From contig JANVCC010000270.1 in the NCBI GenBank assembly GCA_025345505.1, forward strand, positions 5,695,748 through 5,759,747: DNA of 64,000 nucleotides, read 5' to 3'. The stretch comes from Todiramphus chloris collaris. Lineage: Eukaryota > Chordata > Aves > Coraciiformes > Alcedinidae. The notes beneath the pieces are model-generated. The model worked only from the letters and a program-made list of their open reading frames with translations, had not been told where the DNA came from and did not search any database. The stretch's first letter is position 1. The number at the start of each line of letters is the position of its first letter. The translations under genes and the position numbers were made by a program. This document shows positions 24,016-36,075 of this stretch, piece by piece.

Positions 24016-25171
24016 GCTTTTGATGAAGAGAATCGAAACTGTTCCCAGTTTTTTCAGGGCAAAAAGGGCCCTGGGGGACTCGAGCTGGTTGCCCCACATC
24101 TCAAGAAGTTCATCCTGGCTCTCTGAAATCCCCTCTGTCATCTGTTGGACCTCTGTCCTAGCGTGTGTAAAATCTCCGATCAAACACCTCACCAACAGAA
24201 ACCAGCAGATCCCAGCCTGGCTGCCACAGCTTCTCCAAGCACCAACCTCAGCTCTTTCTTAAAGGAAGGCTGTTTCTTCAGGATGTTCCACTCAGCTTTT
24301 GCCTCTCCTTCAGCCACCACTGCAAGTAACGGGCAAGGGACAGGTCACAGGTTTTAACATCTCCATCACTGGACAGAGATATCGTTATCAAATTTTCGGG
24401 TTCATTTGCTTTGGTTTGCATTTCATAACAACTTGAATGCATTATGTAAAACAAACGTATGCCCGGGTGCCTCCTTACTTAATAGATGTTCTGTGTAACG
24501 TGCATCGTCCCCTCTGCTTTGTGGACTGTCAGGTTTGCCTGCTTGTCTCTATCAGTTGTGGGAGTCTGTTATACAGAGCAAGAGATGTACTAGTTATCTC
24601 TGAGCATAGCTCGGCTGCTCCTGTGGAAAAACTCCAGGGAAAGCTGTGGATGCTGAATTAATCAGGAGGAGGAAGTGTTCTTGGAAGAGGCAGCACTTCC
24701 TTTTATGCAGGATAAGACGTGGCCAGATGCCAAGGGTGGAGAATGGGACACGATTAAAGATCCAAATAAAGCAGGAAGTGCTTTTCCCTGTAAAGATGTG
24801 GCATTTTTCTAAAACTTGGTTTCTTATGCTGCTTGGAAATCAAGCTGTTCCACCCTTTTTTGGCTTTATCTTCTGCGTCAGTTGCAGATTTTCCCTCTTA
24901 CTCAGCAGTCCAACCAGTAGAAATGAAACTTCCTTCCTCTTTGAAGCTTGCAGATGCTAGACTCAGAAAAAGGCAGATGAAGAGCGCAGACCATGCCCAT
25001 TTTTGTCTGCAATTGATCCCCCCCCCCGAATGGATGATGGAGAGAAACGCCATGACTCTTTCCAGCTTTATTCTCAGTATCACACCACTGACATCATCCG
25101 AATTCATTCCACACTCAAACTGAGCCTCATCACTGGTGTCTGCTGAAGATCACTAATCGGTAGGTGTACAT

Positions 25172-25187
25172 CACACACACACACACA
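25172..25187. repeat. (CA)8 microsatellite
   Basis: Eight uninterrupted ca dinucleotides. Confidence 0.9.
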
Positions 25188-26430
25188 GAGGGATTTATGG
25201 AGACAGCCAGGGTGTGTTCATTCCTCCAGTCACTACCAGGTGTTTAAGAGTAACAGGGTTACAGTCAGTTGGGTATTTACGCAGCAGCGGGACAAGAGTT
25301 CTCCTCACCCGCCGTGTAAATCCATTTGACTTTGTGACTGGATGACCATAGATCTAATGATGTTGCCTTTTCCCACACCCCCCATCGCCTTGCTCTCGCT
25401 GCCTGGATATATTTCCTTTCATTTTCATGCAGAGTATGTCACCGTTTCATAACTCACTAAATCAACCAGCTCATTCGATTCCTCCTGGTACATCAGAGCA
25501 GAGGCCCGTGTCTCCCGGGGTGGGTTGCCTGCTGTGGCAAACGGACAAGGAAGCCACCCCAGTTCTGTACTTCTGTTTACTTAGCCTCTGTGTAAAAACA
25601 CGTATGCATGGGTTGGTTTTTGTTGGGTTTGGGGTTTTTTTTTTTTTTTTTTGAAGCGTGCAGACATCCGCCGGAGCTAGCATTGTTTTCATTGATTGCT
25701 GGAGCTCTGGAGGCAGCAGTACTGATCCATATGGAAACAAGGTTTCCATAAATCTGTCAGACTTGAATTCTCTTGCAGAGCCTCATCCGGTCGCTCGCTC
25801 CTACTTTCTTTTCCGTGTTTTCAGTTCCTGATTGAGTTGAGTTCAAACGAGCCACTTTATTTGGCAGTGCCCTTGAAAATATAGGTCTGGTTTAATTGTG
25901 CCTCAGAAAGCCTGGGAACCTGAGGTTTCCTCATGCACTCAGGAAAAGTATATTTGCAGGTACGCCTGCATCTGCTGCCCCATGGCCCCTGGCACACACG
26001 GGGTAGAGCTCTCGGTGTACCTTTTTTTAGCATGCGGGGGCTGAGTGCTTTTCAAAGCCCAGGATTAGGCTCGCTCTTCTGCTAAGCAGTGGCTATTAGC
26101 ATTTGATGCCTTCTGTCCTGCCTGCTGCTTTTATGCTCCATTGGCGCTGTTTCAGAAATGACATTATCATGGGATGGAGCGGCTCTGGGGATTGTGAACT
26201 GACAGCACAGAGTCTTTCCCCTCCAGGTCAGGAGTTCATCGCTGACCTGGACTAATATCAGCTGAACGGCATTAGCATCTGAAATGAATTAGGGGTCTTC
26301 TTTCCAGTCCCCAGCAAACACGTACCCAGTTGCTCCCCAGCACAGAATTTTGCTTTACTGGGCACCCGCCAAGGGTGCTGCAAAGACACCCACAGCTAGA
26401 AACTGTCCTTTCAGAGACAGAGTTGAGGCA

Positions 26431-26492
26431 GACTGGCCAAGTGGTGTGGTAATGTGCAGATGACTGGCCAAGTGGTGTGGTAATGTGCAGAT
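26431..26492. repeat. Perfect 2 x 31-bp tandem duplication
   Basis: A 31-base unit beginning gactggccaagtggtgtggt at 26431 is repeated without a mismatch at 26462-26492. Identity of the two copies points to a recent duplication or to gene conversion. The unit is not part of any recognised transposon. Confidence 0.95.
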
Positions 26493-29400
26493 GTGCTCTC
26501 CACCATTGTCTCCTCTCTAGCACCAAAGCTACTTGCACAGACTTGAGCTACTGGGGAAGCCTCAGCGTGACATTATCAGGGGACACGATGAGGAGTAGGA
26601 GACTATGCTGGACTGAGAGTGTTTGTTCATAAATAGAGGTATTTGCAAGTTAACTAAAATGTGGCTGGTAGAGGAAGAGAGTTTAGATTTTTGCTGTCCA
26701 TCCCTGTGTTTCTGAAGAAGGTTGTCACTGTGAATTAGGAAATGATGTTAATTTGTGGTCACCTTTGGCGATTAGAAGATGATGTGGTGATAAAATCAAA
26801 AAATACTTTTTTCTTCACATGAAGCAAATGGTGTGAAAGAGAATTTGCTTTCCACATGATACAAGATGCTGTATAGATACCACACGCCTGACCTGCTCTA
26901 AAACCATCTGTCATCAGCTCTAGGCACCACCCATTTACCTTGGTGGAAGAGTTCCTCTGGTAGGTTTAGTGGTCTGCTTATGTTCATAAGCCTAGCAGAG
27001 CTGCAGCTGGCTTGGACAGCTGTTGAGTGTTGTTTACTGCATTTTGTTGTTTAATCAGGAATACTGGTACGTTATCTTAAAACTAGTGGTTTTTTGAAAC
27101 CTTTCAGGTAAGAGTGGCATTGGCCTGGAAGTACAAAATAAAGACTTGTAAAGAAGAAGCTGAGGGCTCCATCCTTCACTCTTCCCCTTATCTTTGCATT
27201 TTTCTCCTCTTGAATATAGAGCAGCATTTGAGTTTTTTGGCTGTAGTGGGTTTATTATAATGACCTGTTTATATATAAGGAGATTTATTCACTTGATTTT
27301 TATGAAGCATTCATATTTCAGGTTCCCTTCTCCTCTGAAAACCATCAGGGTGTTAAAGCCAGTGCATCCTACTGGGGCCCGTTCCCACAGCTTTTCTTCC
27401 TTCCCCTCCTCAACCCGGCACGGAGCACTGAATGTAGAGCCAAGCTTGCTTCATGGCCCATGCTCGTGGGGGTTACTGTGTCCACGTGTGGGGACCTACC
27501 GAATACAGTCTGTCAAGAAACCTGTAGCTCAGTAGGAATTGGCTGGTGGCAGAGCTTGAGGAACCACTGGACAGCCATGTGAGCAACTGCGTTATTAATT
27601 CCTGGCACGAGGGAAGGAAAGGGGAGGAAGAAACTCAAAGGCTTTCTCCAGGCTGTGTCACACATGGCCGTACATGTTGTTGCTACCCGGGCGACACCAC
27701 AGCTATTTGCCTTCCCCCTGCCTTTTTCTGTAATGCTCTCTCCATGGGCAATATTTGCCTCCCTCCTTAGTTGCCACGCTACTGTTCCTTCCCTTTTAAT
27801 CCCCATTAAAGAGTCAGTTCTCCTGTGATTTCCTCAGGAAATGGAACAAACTTGAGTAAGTTCTCAAGTCCTCAGCCCAACCCCTTCCCCTTCTGTATTC
27901 TGCACGTCTGCCTATTAGATTATAAGTGATTTGTAGAGAGGCTTAGCTTTAGCTGGAGTCTTGTACATTGTCAGCTTCATTGTCACCAGTAAATGCACAC
28001 TTTACTGGGCTTCTTGCTTTCTTCTTTTCCTTTTAAAAATGAAAAATCCCTTGAAGCTCTAAAATAAAACTACAAATCCACAGCGGTTTAACTGCAGTGC
28101 CTTAAACAGGTGCTTTATCTGCTGTGCTGTTTGAACTGTGGATACTAGTATTTGTGACAATCTAACAGCGCTGCTTTGTGCACCGGAGAAAGCCTAATTG
28201 CTCTCCATGACGGCAAATAAAGCCATGGAGATTTTTCAAGTTAAAATTTGGATTTCAGACTAGCTGCATCATACGATGCTCAGCTCTGTCTCCACGACGC
28301 AGGTTTGTGTGCTCATCCGGTCCCCTGGACAAAGCAATATATCATCTCTTTTTATTGATATTTATTTATTTGTTTTATCTAATTTGGGTATTCGTTGAAA
28401 GGAGATTTGTGTGTTCCAAAATGGACAGCAGATGCTCTACACTGAGAAGCTGGGGCATCACTGGGAGAAGCTGGTGTGACCAGAGACGAGAGGCCAGGAC
28501 GTTAATCTTGATCTTGGAAAATGTGTTCCACCAGATTTCCTGTGTGAATATAAAATAATCCCTTATTCATCAAGTGTCTTTGGGCACTTCAGCAAGATTT
28601 ACAGTTAGCTCCTAAGAAGTCTGGAAGTCTGGGCCTCAGTCTCTAACCATGAGGCTGACTCGTGCCACTCGAGGCAGCCAAAGCTAAAGCAGACCCGGCA
28701 GTCTTGAGACCTGGGCTCTCCTTCACTCTTCAGTGGAACTGAGATGACTCTGGGCAAGTCTTATAATATTTCTTTTTGTGCATCAGCAACTTGACATCGT
28801 CTCCAAAGGAGGTGAGAATAAGATGCTGGCGGTGGGTTTGGGGCTTACCCCAAATCTGTGCGGAGCTCACCCAGGAATCAACGCGCTGTGAACTTTCGCG
28901 TGAAGCAATTTGGCTTTGCTGTAGAGTTGATGGACATGACCCACACATCCTGTCATCGCTTTGGAGCAAACGTGTAGGCTGGCCTGGTGAAGGAAGGCCA
29001 TACCTTCAGTTTGTTGAGGTGCGTGGTGTGTTAAAGGGCCGACATGCAGAGAGCTTGCCCTGCTAATGGATCAGGATTTTTATAGACAGAAGGGATATGC
29101 CGTAGTCAGAGTGGTAAATCTGTAATGACAGACGTTCGTTCTATATTTGTGAATGACCTGATTTGGCAGGCATGCGGTTCATTCTCCTGACAATAATGGG
29201 AACATGGTGTGAGACAGGCAGAGAAATAAAGCTGTGGTTAAAGTGAAGCTATAAATTTATAAACGTTTTGGTTTGAAGTATTTTCCCCACCTTAATTTCT
29301 CTCCTTGCGGTGTTTTGTTTTGTTTTCTTGTTTGTTTGTCGGATTACACAAAAAAGCCCCTGTTTGAATAGTCTTTGAAAAGCTTTCAGCTCTCCTCCTC

Positions 29401-30231
29401 CTCCTTTTTTCCCTCCTCCCTCACCTCCCTCTTAAGCTCCAGAGATGAGTGTAAGACATCTGTCAAAGCTGTGGTAACGGATTTCTTCTGATTTGCAAGG
29501 ACCCTAGGAATCTGTCAGAGCATCCCCAGCTGCTGTGGGCCTGTCACTGGGCTGCCCTGGGAGGTGAGAGTCAGGCACTGCCGGGAGCCAGATCACTTCA
29601 TCCTACTGTTAATTTGTCCCTGAACTGGAGAGAGGGGAAGGGGGGATTTCCCTACAAACAGAGAGAGTTTGGAGGGGAAGACACTGGAAGCTTCAGGACA
29701 TATGAGCGGAGGCTGTCGTGCCCTCGAAGAAGAGCCCCCCTTGCCTTCTGCTCCGCATTTCTCCCTCCCTCCTTCAGGAAAAATTCCTAAACTGCTTTGG
29801 CTCGGTACCAACTGTTCCCCTGGCCTCCCAGCCAGAAAAGCTCGCTGGGGATGGAGAAATTGCCGTACACAATGGTTTTTAGAACTAATAACACATGCGT
29901 GCGGCCCAGCCTTGAATTATATGAAATATGGTGCGTAGCTTTCAATCCTGTTTTGTCGGAGGCCTTGACTGCTTAAAAGCCTTCCAGTCCCTCTCTCCCA
30001 CCCCCCCAAAATAAAATAAATCCCACACGTTTTCTCTCAACTTCCAGCATGTGTGACCGTAATTGTGTCTGAGACGCTGGCAGAGCTCCCAATATGTCAG
30101 CCTCAGCCGGGGACGGGGAAGGAGCGGGGGAAGGATGCCTGCTGGAGCAGCTCGCCTGGCATCGAGCCTCTGCCCCACGGAGGAGTGGGAGGGCAGGATG
30201 CTGCTGACACGCCGGGGCAGGTAGGGACCTG

Positions 30232-30560
30232 CCTTCACGGAATCACTGCGGCTCGACAAGCCCTCTGAGATCATCCAGTCCAGCCTGTGACCCAGCACCA
30301 CCGCATTGGCCAGACCATGGCACTCAGTGCCACATCCAGCCTGTCTTTAAACCCCTCCAGGGACGGAGACTCCATCACCTCCCTGGGCAGCCCATTCAAT
30401 GGCTGATCACCCTCTGCCAGGAAGGGCTTCCTGATATCCAACAAGCCAGGATGCCACTGGCCTTCCGGGCCACCTGAGCACACTGCTGGCTCATGTTCAA
30501 CTGGTTGTCAACCAGCACTCCCAGTCTCTCTCCACCAGGCCACTCTCCAGCCTTGGTGGT
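30232..30560 (-). mobile_element. CR1 LINE fragment, inverted
   Basis: Read on the - strand this is CR1. Going along the + strand from its 3' side it shows 'gagatcatccagtccagcct' near 30267, 'tccagggacggagactccat' near 30356, 'cagcccattcaatggctgat' near 30387 and a second block 'gatgccactggccttccggg' near 30450. CR1 coding landmarks normally found between the last two blocks are missing, so an internal deletion of several hundred bases is likely near 30430-30445. The octamer tail is lost. Confidence 0.85.
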
Positions 30561-31689
30561 TTCTTCTGGGGGAACTGCTTGGGGCCAGTGGGTATAACTG
30601 GCAGCAATTAGTTAAATCAAGGGGCTAGCTACAAGTGAACTAATTACTTTGATGCATTGTACTCCAGCAGCTTGTACTTCTTCTACCCCCTGTTAGTACA
30701 GATGGGTCCACCCTCGGTAAACGAAGACGCTCTCTGCGTTAGTTATGGTGCTGGATCAAGAAAAGTGTGGCATTGGCTTTGCAAGCAAGAGATATCAACC
30801 TGCTCAGTACCTGGTCTTTTTTGCATGGTCCCTACCATGGCTATTTATGTTAGTTAAAATGATAATAATTGAAAAAAAAAGTATGGATTGCATAGATCTC
30901 CAGAGAGGATAACACTTGGAAGTTGTGCAGGAATGGTTATCTGTCCTGATTATGACCTCTAGGAACTGATGTGAGAGAAAAATCAATTTAATTCTAGAGG
31001 AGCTCACCATTAAAAAACAATTCATGGAATTTAATTGCTTGAAATAATTTGAACCTGAAGTAAGCACAATTCTGGAAAATCTATCAGAGATAGCAGACAC
31101 ATACCAGTGGGGGTAGCATCTTCCTCTAGTTCTTAAGATACTCAATTTCAATGGAAAAGGCTTACAGGAGGCTTATGCTGTGATCAGCAGTGAAATAATT
31201 AGCCACTGTTATCATTAAGTGTCAGTACCCACACAACAGGAGTCCTCAAAGTGAAGGTTACTGAGCTGTTACTTCCCAGGTCTTTAAGCCGACTCCTGTA
31301 TCAGCTTACGTGGTAGGTGCACATTTCCTGCTAGATGAATATTTCCCTCCAGATTGGCCTCAAAAAGCAGGTAGAGGAGCAGGGATGCAGTGTGAGGGAC
31401 AAGGGTACAGCGTGACAGCCTGGCTGGGCAGAAGAGGGTAAGAAAGGACTGGCTGTGTGCAGCAGGTTTGCTTCATGCACCAAAAGAGGAACGGCAGGAG
31501 AGGTGCTGGAGCTGTGCTGGGCCTCCAGGTCCTCTTCCTCACACTCAAAACTTCCAGCTAAATGAGACTTGGTGACATTTTTGTGCTCCTGCTAAGAGAA
31601 CAAGGGCTCAGCTCCATCACTGCCATCACCACTGGCATTTTGCCTTGGTTTACTGGGGTTGCAGGAGATCCTGGGTGTACACAAGGACA
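30561..31689. other. Noncoding DNA between CR1 fragments
   Basis: No gene or repeat recognised in about 1.1 kb. A 9-base A run lies near 30872. Confidence 0.55.
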
Positions 31690-31945
31690 CCATTATGCCA
31701 GGCACTTAAAAAGCTCCAATAGACTAAAGAGCTCACATCCTAAGGAAGCATCTTTTTCCCTGAGGACATCCAAGCAGTGGAAGAGCTTGCTCACAGAGGC
31801 TGTGCAGTCCCCAGAGGTTTTCAAGACCAGGCTTGACAAAGCCTTGAGCAACCTGGTCTGATCCCATTGATGGCCATGCTTGAGCAAGTGGTTAGGCTAG
31901 GGACCAGCTGGGTTCCATCACCTTGAATTGCAATCCTATGATCCT
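31690..31945 (+). mobile_element. Diverged CR1 LINE 3' fragment
   Basis: The + strand shows 'ccaagcagtggaagagcttg', 'gaggctgtgcagtccccaga' and 'gcttgacaaagccttgagca' in CR1 order, followed by 'acctggtctgatcccattga' and a badly eroded tail near 31930-31945 ('caatcctatgatcc'). It is one of the older CR1 copies here, with few intact tail bases. Confidence 0.8.
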
Positions 31946-34900
31946 TATCTGGGGTTGTTTTTATGTTAAAAAACCAATAAACACTGCTCCATCTGTACGC
32001 AGGTACCTGCCTACGAGCTAACTTACTGCTGGTGTTTTCTCTGTGCAGGGCCTTTTGAAGGAAACACTCATATGGGTGCAGGCAGTCTTGGTTTCTTCTC
32101 ACCTGCATCCTATTGACCAGGGCAAGTCAACATTAATTGTGACTATTTCTTAGGAATATTATTTGTTATCTTAAGTTCATTAACTCATTACTCAGTGTTC
32201 AGTCACACCTCTGATGGTGGTCGAGTGCAGCAAAGCACTTCTTTTTCTCCGCTGGTACTAAGTGCGTATTTGCACAGCCCTTTTTTGTTATTTTTTTTTG
32301 GATGTTATTTTCTTTCCTCACAGATGGATGCGTCCTCCTCTCTTCACCCTACCTCCTCCTCGCCTTCCCTCCTCCTGAATGCCTCCAGTCCCAGGATGAC
32401 AGCTCTCAGGCTGCTGGCAGTTCGTTGGCTATTGCAAATGAAGGACTTTAATCACAGTGTGATGCCATCATGTGAGCAAATATGATATTGATGGTGTTTG
32501 CTAATGTGCTTTGCTTTTCTTTTTTTTTTCTTTCTTTCTTTTTTTTTTGGTCAAAAACTGGAAATGTTAAAAATGAAGTCTTTTAGGGGAATCTTCCATA
32601 TTAATGTGTGGTAATTTGAATATGCTAATACTTTTTGCATTTGGAATGCTTAATTGATAAAGGTTATGTGGATAAAGATTTATAATTAACTGATAAACAT
32701 TAAAACATCAACAGATAAAGATTTATATTGTTCCTGAGGAAAATGATAAGAGGTTTCCCTCTCGGCTGCAGCCTTTTAAGGAGTGATAAAGGAATTAAAA
32801 GAGGAATATGGCATTTAGTGTGGCTTAAATGTAACTTGCTTTTTTGTGCCATTGCTGAATTAAGGTAATTAAACTTTACACAAACTTTTTTTTTTGTTGT
32901 TGTTGTTTGTTAAATTATTTGTGAAAAAGAAAGAAGTTAATTTCAGCCTAATTGTAATAGTTTATTTTCTGGGAAACTATTCTAGACCAAGAATTGCCAT
33001 AATCAAGGATCAAAGCAGCCAGTTTTCCTTCTGTACTCCTCACCCAGAACTTGACAGAAACCACAGCTTGCATAACAAAAGATCAGAGATTAAAGGCTGT
33101 GCATCCTGTCTTCATGAGGCTAAAAGTTTGCTCACATATGAGGAAGTCCATCAAAGCTTGTCTAAAGGTTGTATGTGACAGGAAATACACTAATTTTACA
33201 GGCAGAGTGGTTAAACGGATTTTCCTACCAAATCAAAAGTAGAAGTAGAATTAAAGCCAAATCCACCCACCAGTGGGAATTCAGTGGAAACACCTTCCTT
33301 GACTTTGTGTCTGGGATTAGTCTGTCAGACCTCAGGACTTCACTCCTTATCCTACCCTGGACCCACCAGACTTGGCTGCTGCTCTGCTAAGGAGCCCGCA
33401 GCCCTTAACTCCAAAGGGCCGAGGGCTTGGCTCCTTCACTGCTCTTTGCTCTAGCTGGGACACTGAATCGTCCTTATTATTGTGCCAGTGCCAGATCCAA
33501 CCTACTTTTTTAATGGTTGTATACAACCATTTTTGATCACTGATGTTTTCTGTTTCTCTGCTTTTTTTTTTTTTTTTTTTTTCATTCTTATATTATTTCC
33601 CTGAGAACAATGCTAAGATCATACAGTCCTAATGACGCTGCTCACGCTGCTCCTTTAGGCTCTATGCATTAGATATTTGCAATGTAGAATGTATTTATGA
33701 TCACTTCTCCCAGCAAAAAGAGGTAGTAATTATTAGTAATGTGTAGGCTGTACCAGTTTTTTCTAAACATCTGTGTCTTTTGCTGGGATAATCTGCTTTT
33801 GAGTCAAGACTTTTGCATTCATCTAGGTGAGTTCATTATCTTTCAGTAGCTATATTTCAAAATGAAATTCATGCCTTGGTAGTTCTGAATACAGATCTAA
33901 CGTATCTCTGACTGCATGCTCACCTGCAAGAGAAGGGCCCTTCCCATGCGAGCAGAATAAATAGAAGTGCAATAATCATCCGATCGTACCCAAACTAGTC
34001 AAAACCAGAGTCCCAACATATCTGAACATACACCATGGGGACCCTTCCCCCAGACTCTTGGCTCTCCGATGACAAAGGAACACAACTCAAACTTCTTTGA
34101 TCTTTTTAAGCTCTTTTGCCTTGGAACATTATTGTGGCATGAGTCATTTCACTTAGAAACATATATTTTTTTTTAATTCTTGGTAACTGTATGATTATCT
34201 TTATTTGGAAATCACATCTAAAGCAGGCAGCTATGTTACCTTGGATATCCCTACCTGTACTTCAGCCTATTTGGGCACACTCAAGTTTAGCTTTCCCTGG
34301 CTCCCCTGGCTCCAGTAACTTTTGCTGAAGAAATAGCTTTAGGAAATGTTGATTAAAAAACATAATAATAATAATAATATCAGTCAAACAGCTCTGCTAA
34401 TTATGTTGGCCATATTAATGGCACAGACTGCTCATTTTCAGGCTCGGTTGGAAAGATTACCCAGAGAGGTGTTATTCTCTCAGCACAGTGTCAGATGTCA
34501 CCCCGTGGGATATTAAAGCCAAGTCAAGATTGTGTTGAAAAATATTTTTTTTTTCCTCTTCTGTACAGTAACACATACAGCACCAGACTGCATTAAAATC
34601 AAATCCCTTTGCAGAAGAAATGTTAATGTGGGCTGCCAAATGGGAGAGATTTTCCATAGTTCACTGTTAATGTAAGACCTCAGCTCTTGTGGAACATGCT
34701 GTCCTCTAATGAACAGTTCCTTAATGAGAGCGGAGAATCAGGGTTTCATGTCTGTGAGAATGACAGCAAAGTTTGGAAGGTGTTGTTTCTGTTTTCCTTT
34801 CGTATTCTTTTTAACAGAAGCACTAATTGGCCTTAAATAAACCTGGGTGAAACACAACGGATTTACAATACTTTTTGTGAAGCAAGACTACAGCTCAAGC

Positions 34901-36075
34901 ACGCAGAGAAAGAGGTTCCCCTTTTACGAGATAATTCTGATCTAGTGTTCTGCTTTATGTTGCTTTTTTTTTTTTCTTAAAACAGCTATAAATTATCCCC
35001 AGTGGACAGGTTGCTGTATCATCAGCAAATGTTTGCTTTGGAAGAGTCTGAGAAGGCTTCTAAGAATGTAGGTATTTCTTCTCGTAGCAGCAATAGTCAT
35101 CTTCCGAGGTTCACTTCTGTCTTCCACTTGGAAATCAACTTTTAGTCAATTTAAAAGGGTGTAAATTAAGTAGAGAAGGTGACAGCTTCACACGGTCTTG
35201 TTGTTGCGTTTGTTTCTTGGTTTTGGGAGAAGTCTTGGGAGCAGGCTGTCTGTGCTGTTTAGTTTCACAGGGCTTCGACCCAGCCCCGGGAATTCAGTGG
35301 GAGCTCATTCTGCCGCACGGTGCTGGGCCAGCAGCATCATTCTGGAAGGGCAGCCGGACAGCTTGCTAACAGCTCTCAACCTGAGCTTTCCCAGAGGTCC
35401 AGGGAAGTGAGTCCCCTTGCACCCTCTGCTCTTTGTCCACTGAATTAAGCTGCACATTCAGCAACTCACCCTAACGACACGCGGGAGCTGCGTGCTAAGC
35501 CATCCCAGCACCTCGCTCGCCTCTGCGCAGCTCACAGGAAAAGTCCCCCTGACAAAAACTCTCTGATTCTACACCTGCATAATTTACTCTTTAAGTCCCT
35601 TCCCCGCTCCCAGATTCAGAAACATCGGGTAGGATTTTGGGAATGGTTTAGGAAGAAAAAAAATGACAAACAATGTAAAAAAAAAATAAAAATAGAGCTC
35701 GCAAAGAATGGTGATAGCAGGGCAGCACACCCCGCGTGCTTCAGCTGCAGTGCGGGATGGATTCTGAGCTCCAGCTGAACTTGGCAGGGCTGCATGTGTT
35801 CAAATCATGTGTTTGTGCAGTCTAGGGGATTTCTTCTACTTTACAATCTTCCAGCATACAACGTCTCTGAAACCCGGCGGCATTGAAAAAATGTGTTTCC
35901 ACCCTGAGAGAAAATATCAATAACAAGTGCACGAAAGCCATTATCCTTCGAAACAAAGACAGAAATGCAGAGAACGTGGGCAAATTGTGAATCTGCATCA
36001 CTTCTTGGTTGCTCAGAGCAGAGGATGAATCTAGCATAAGATCAATAGACCGAAATACTGACTCATTAAAAACCA
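31946..36075. other. AT-rich noncoding DNA with candidate regulatory segments
   Basis: No exon recognised. Simple sequence: T/C runs at 32513-32550, T21 at 33562-33582 and (TAA)n at about 34361-34380. A cluster of GATAA words at 32656-32790 is listed separately. The stretch 35905-36010 may be an eroded N-terminal piece of the Tigger element that follows: in one + frame it reads KAIILRNKDRNAENVGKL, weakly like the DNA-binding helix-turn-helix end of pogo transposases. Confidence 0.5.
32656..32790. promoter_or_regulatory. Cluster of six GATAA words, possible enhancer
   Basis: GATAA occurs on the + strand at 32656, 32671, 32692, 32714, 32745 and 32785, six times in about 135 bp. Two of them lie in a longer repeated word, gataaagatttata (32671 and 32714). 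GATAA is the core bound by GATA-family zinc-finger factors. The sequence is AT-rich, so some hits are expected by chance. Function is inference. Confidence 0.3.

Larger units (their letters stand above)
21939..30231. other. Noncoding DNA without recognised genes
   Basis: About 8.3 kb with no supportable exon. Contains C10 at 25018-25027, (CA)8 at 25172-25187, T18 at 25635-25652, a perfect 31-bp tandem duplication at 26431-26492 and a pyrimidine-rich stretch at about 29388-29437. A possible very old repeat lies at 23935-24015. Open frames are short and overlapping. Confidence 0.55.

Noticed and set aside
24007..24195. - strand frame with a coding-like Glu/Gln-rich peptide
   Set aside because: Looks plausible for about 40 residues but has no splice signals at either end and overlaps a possible old repeat.
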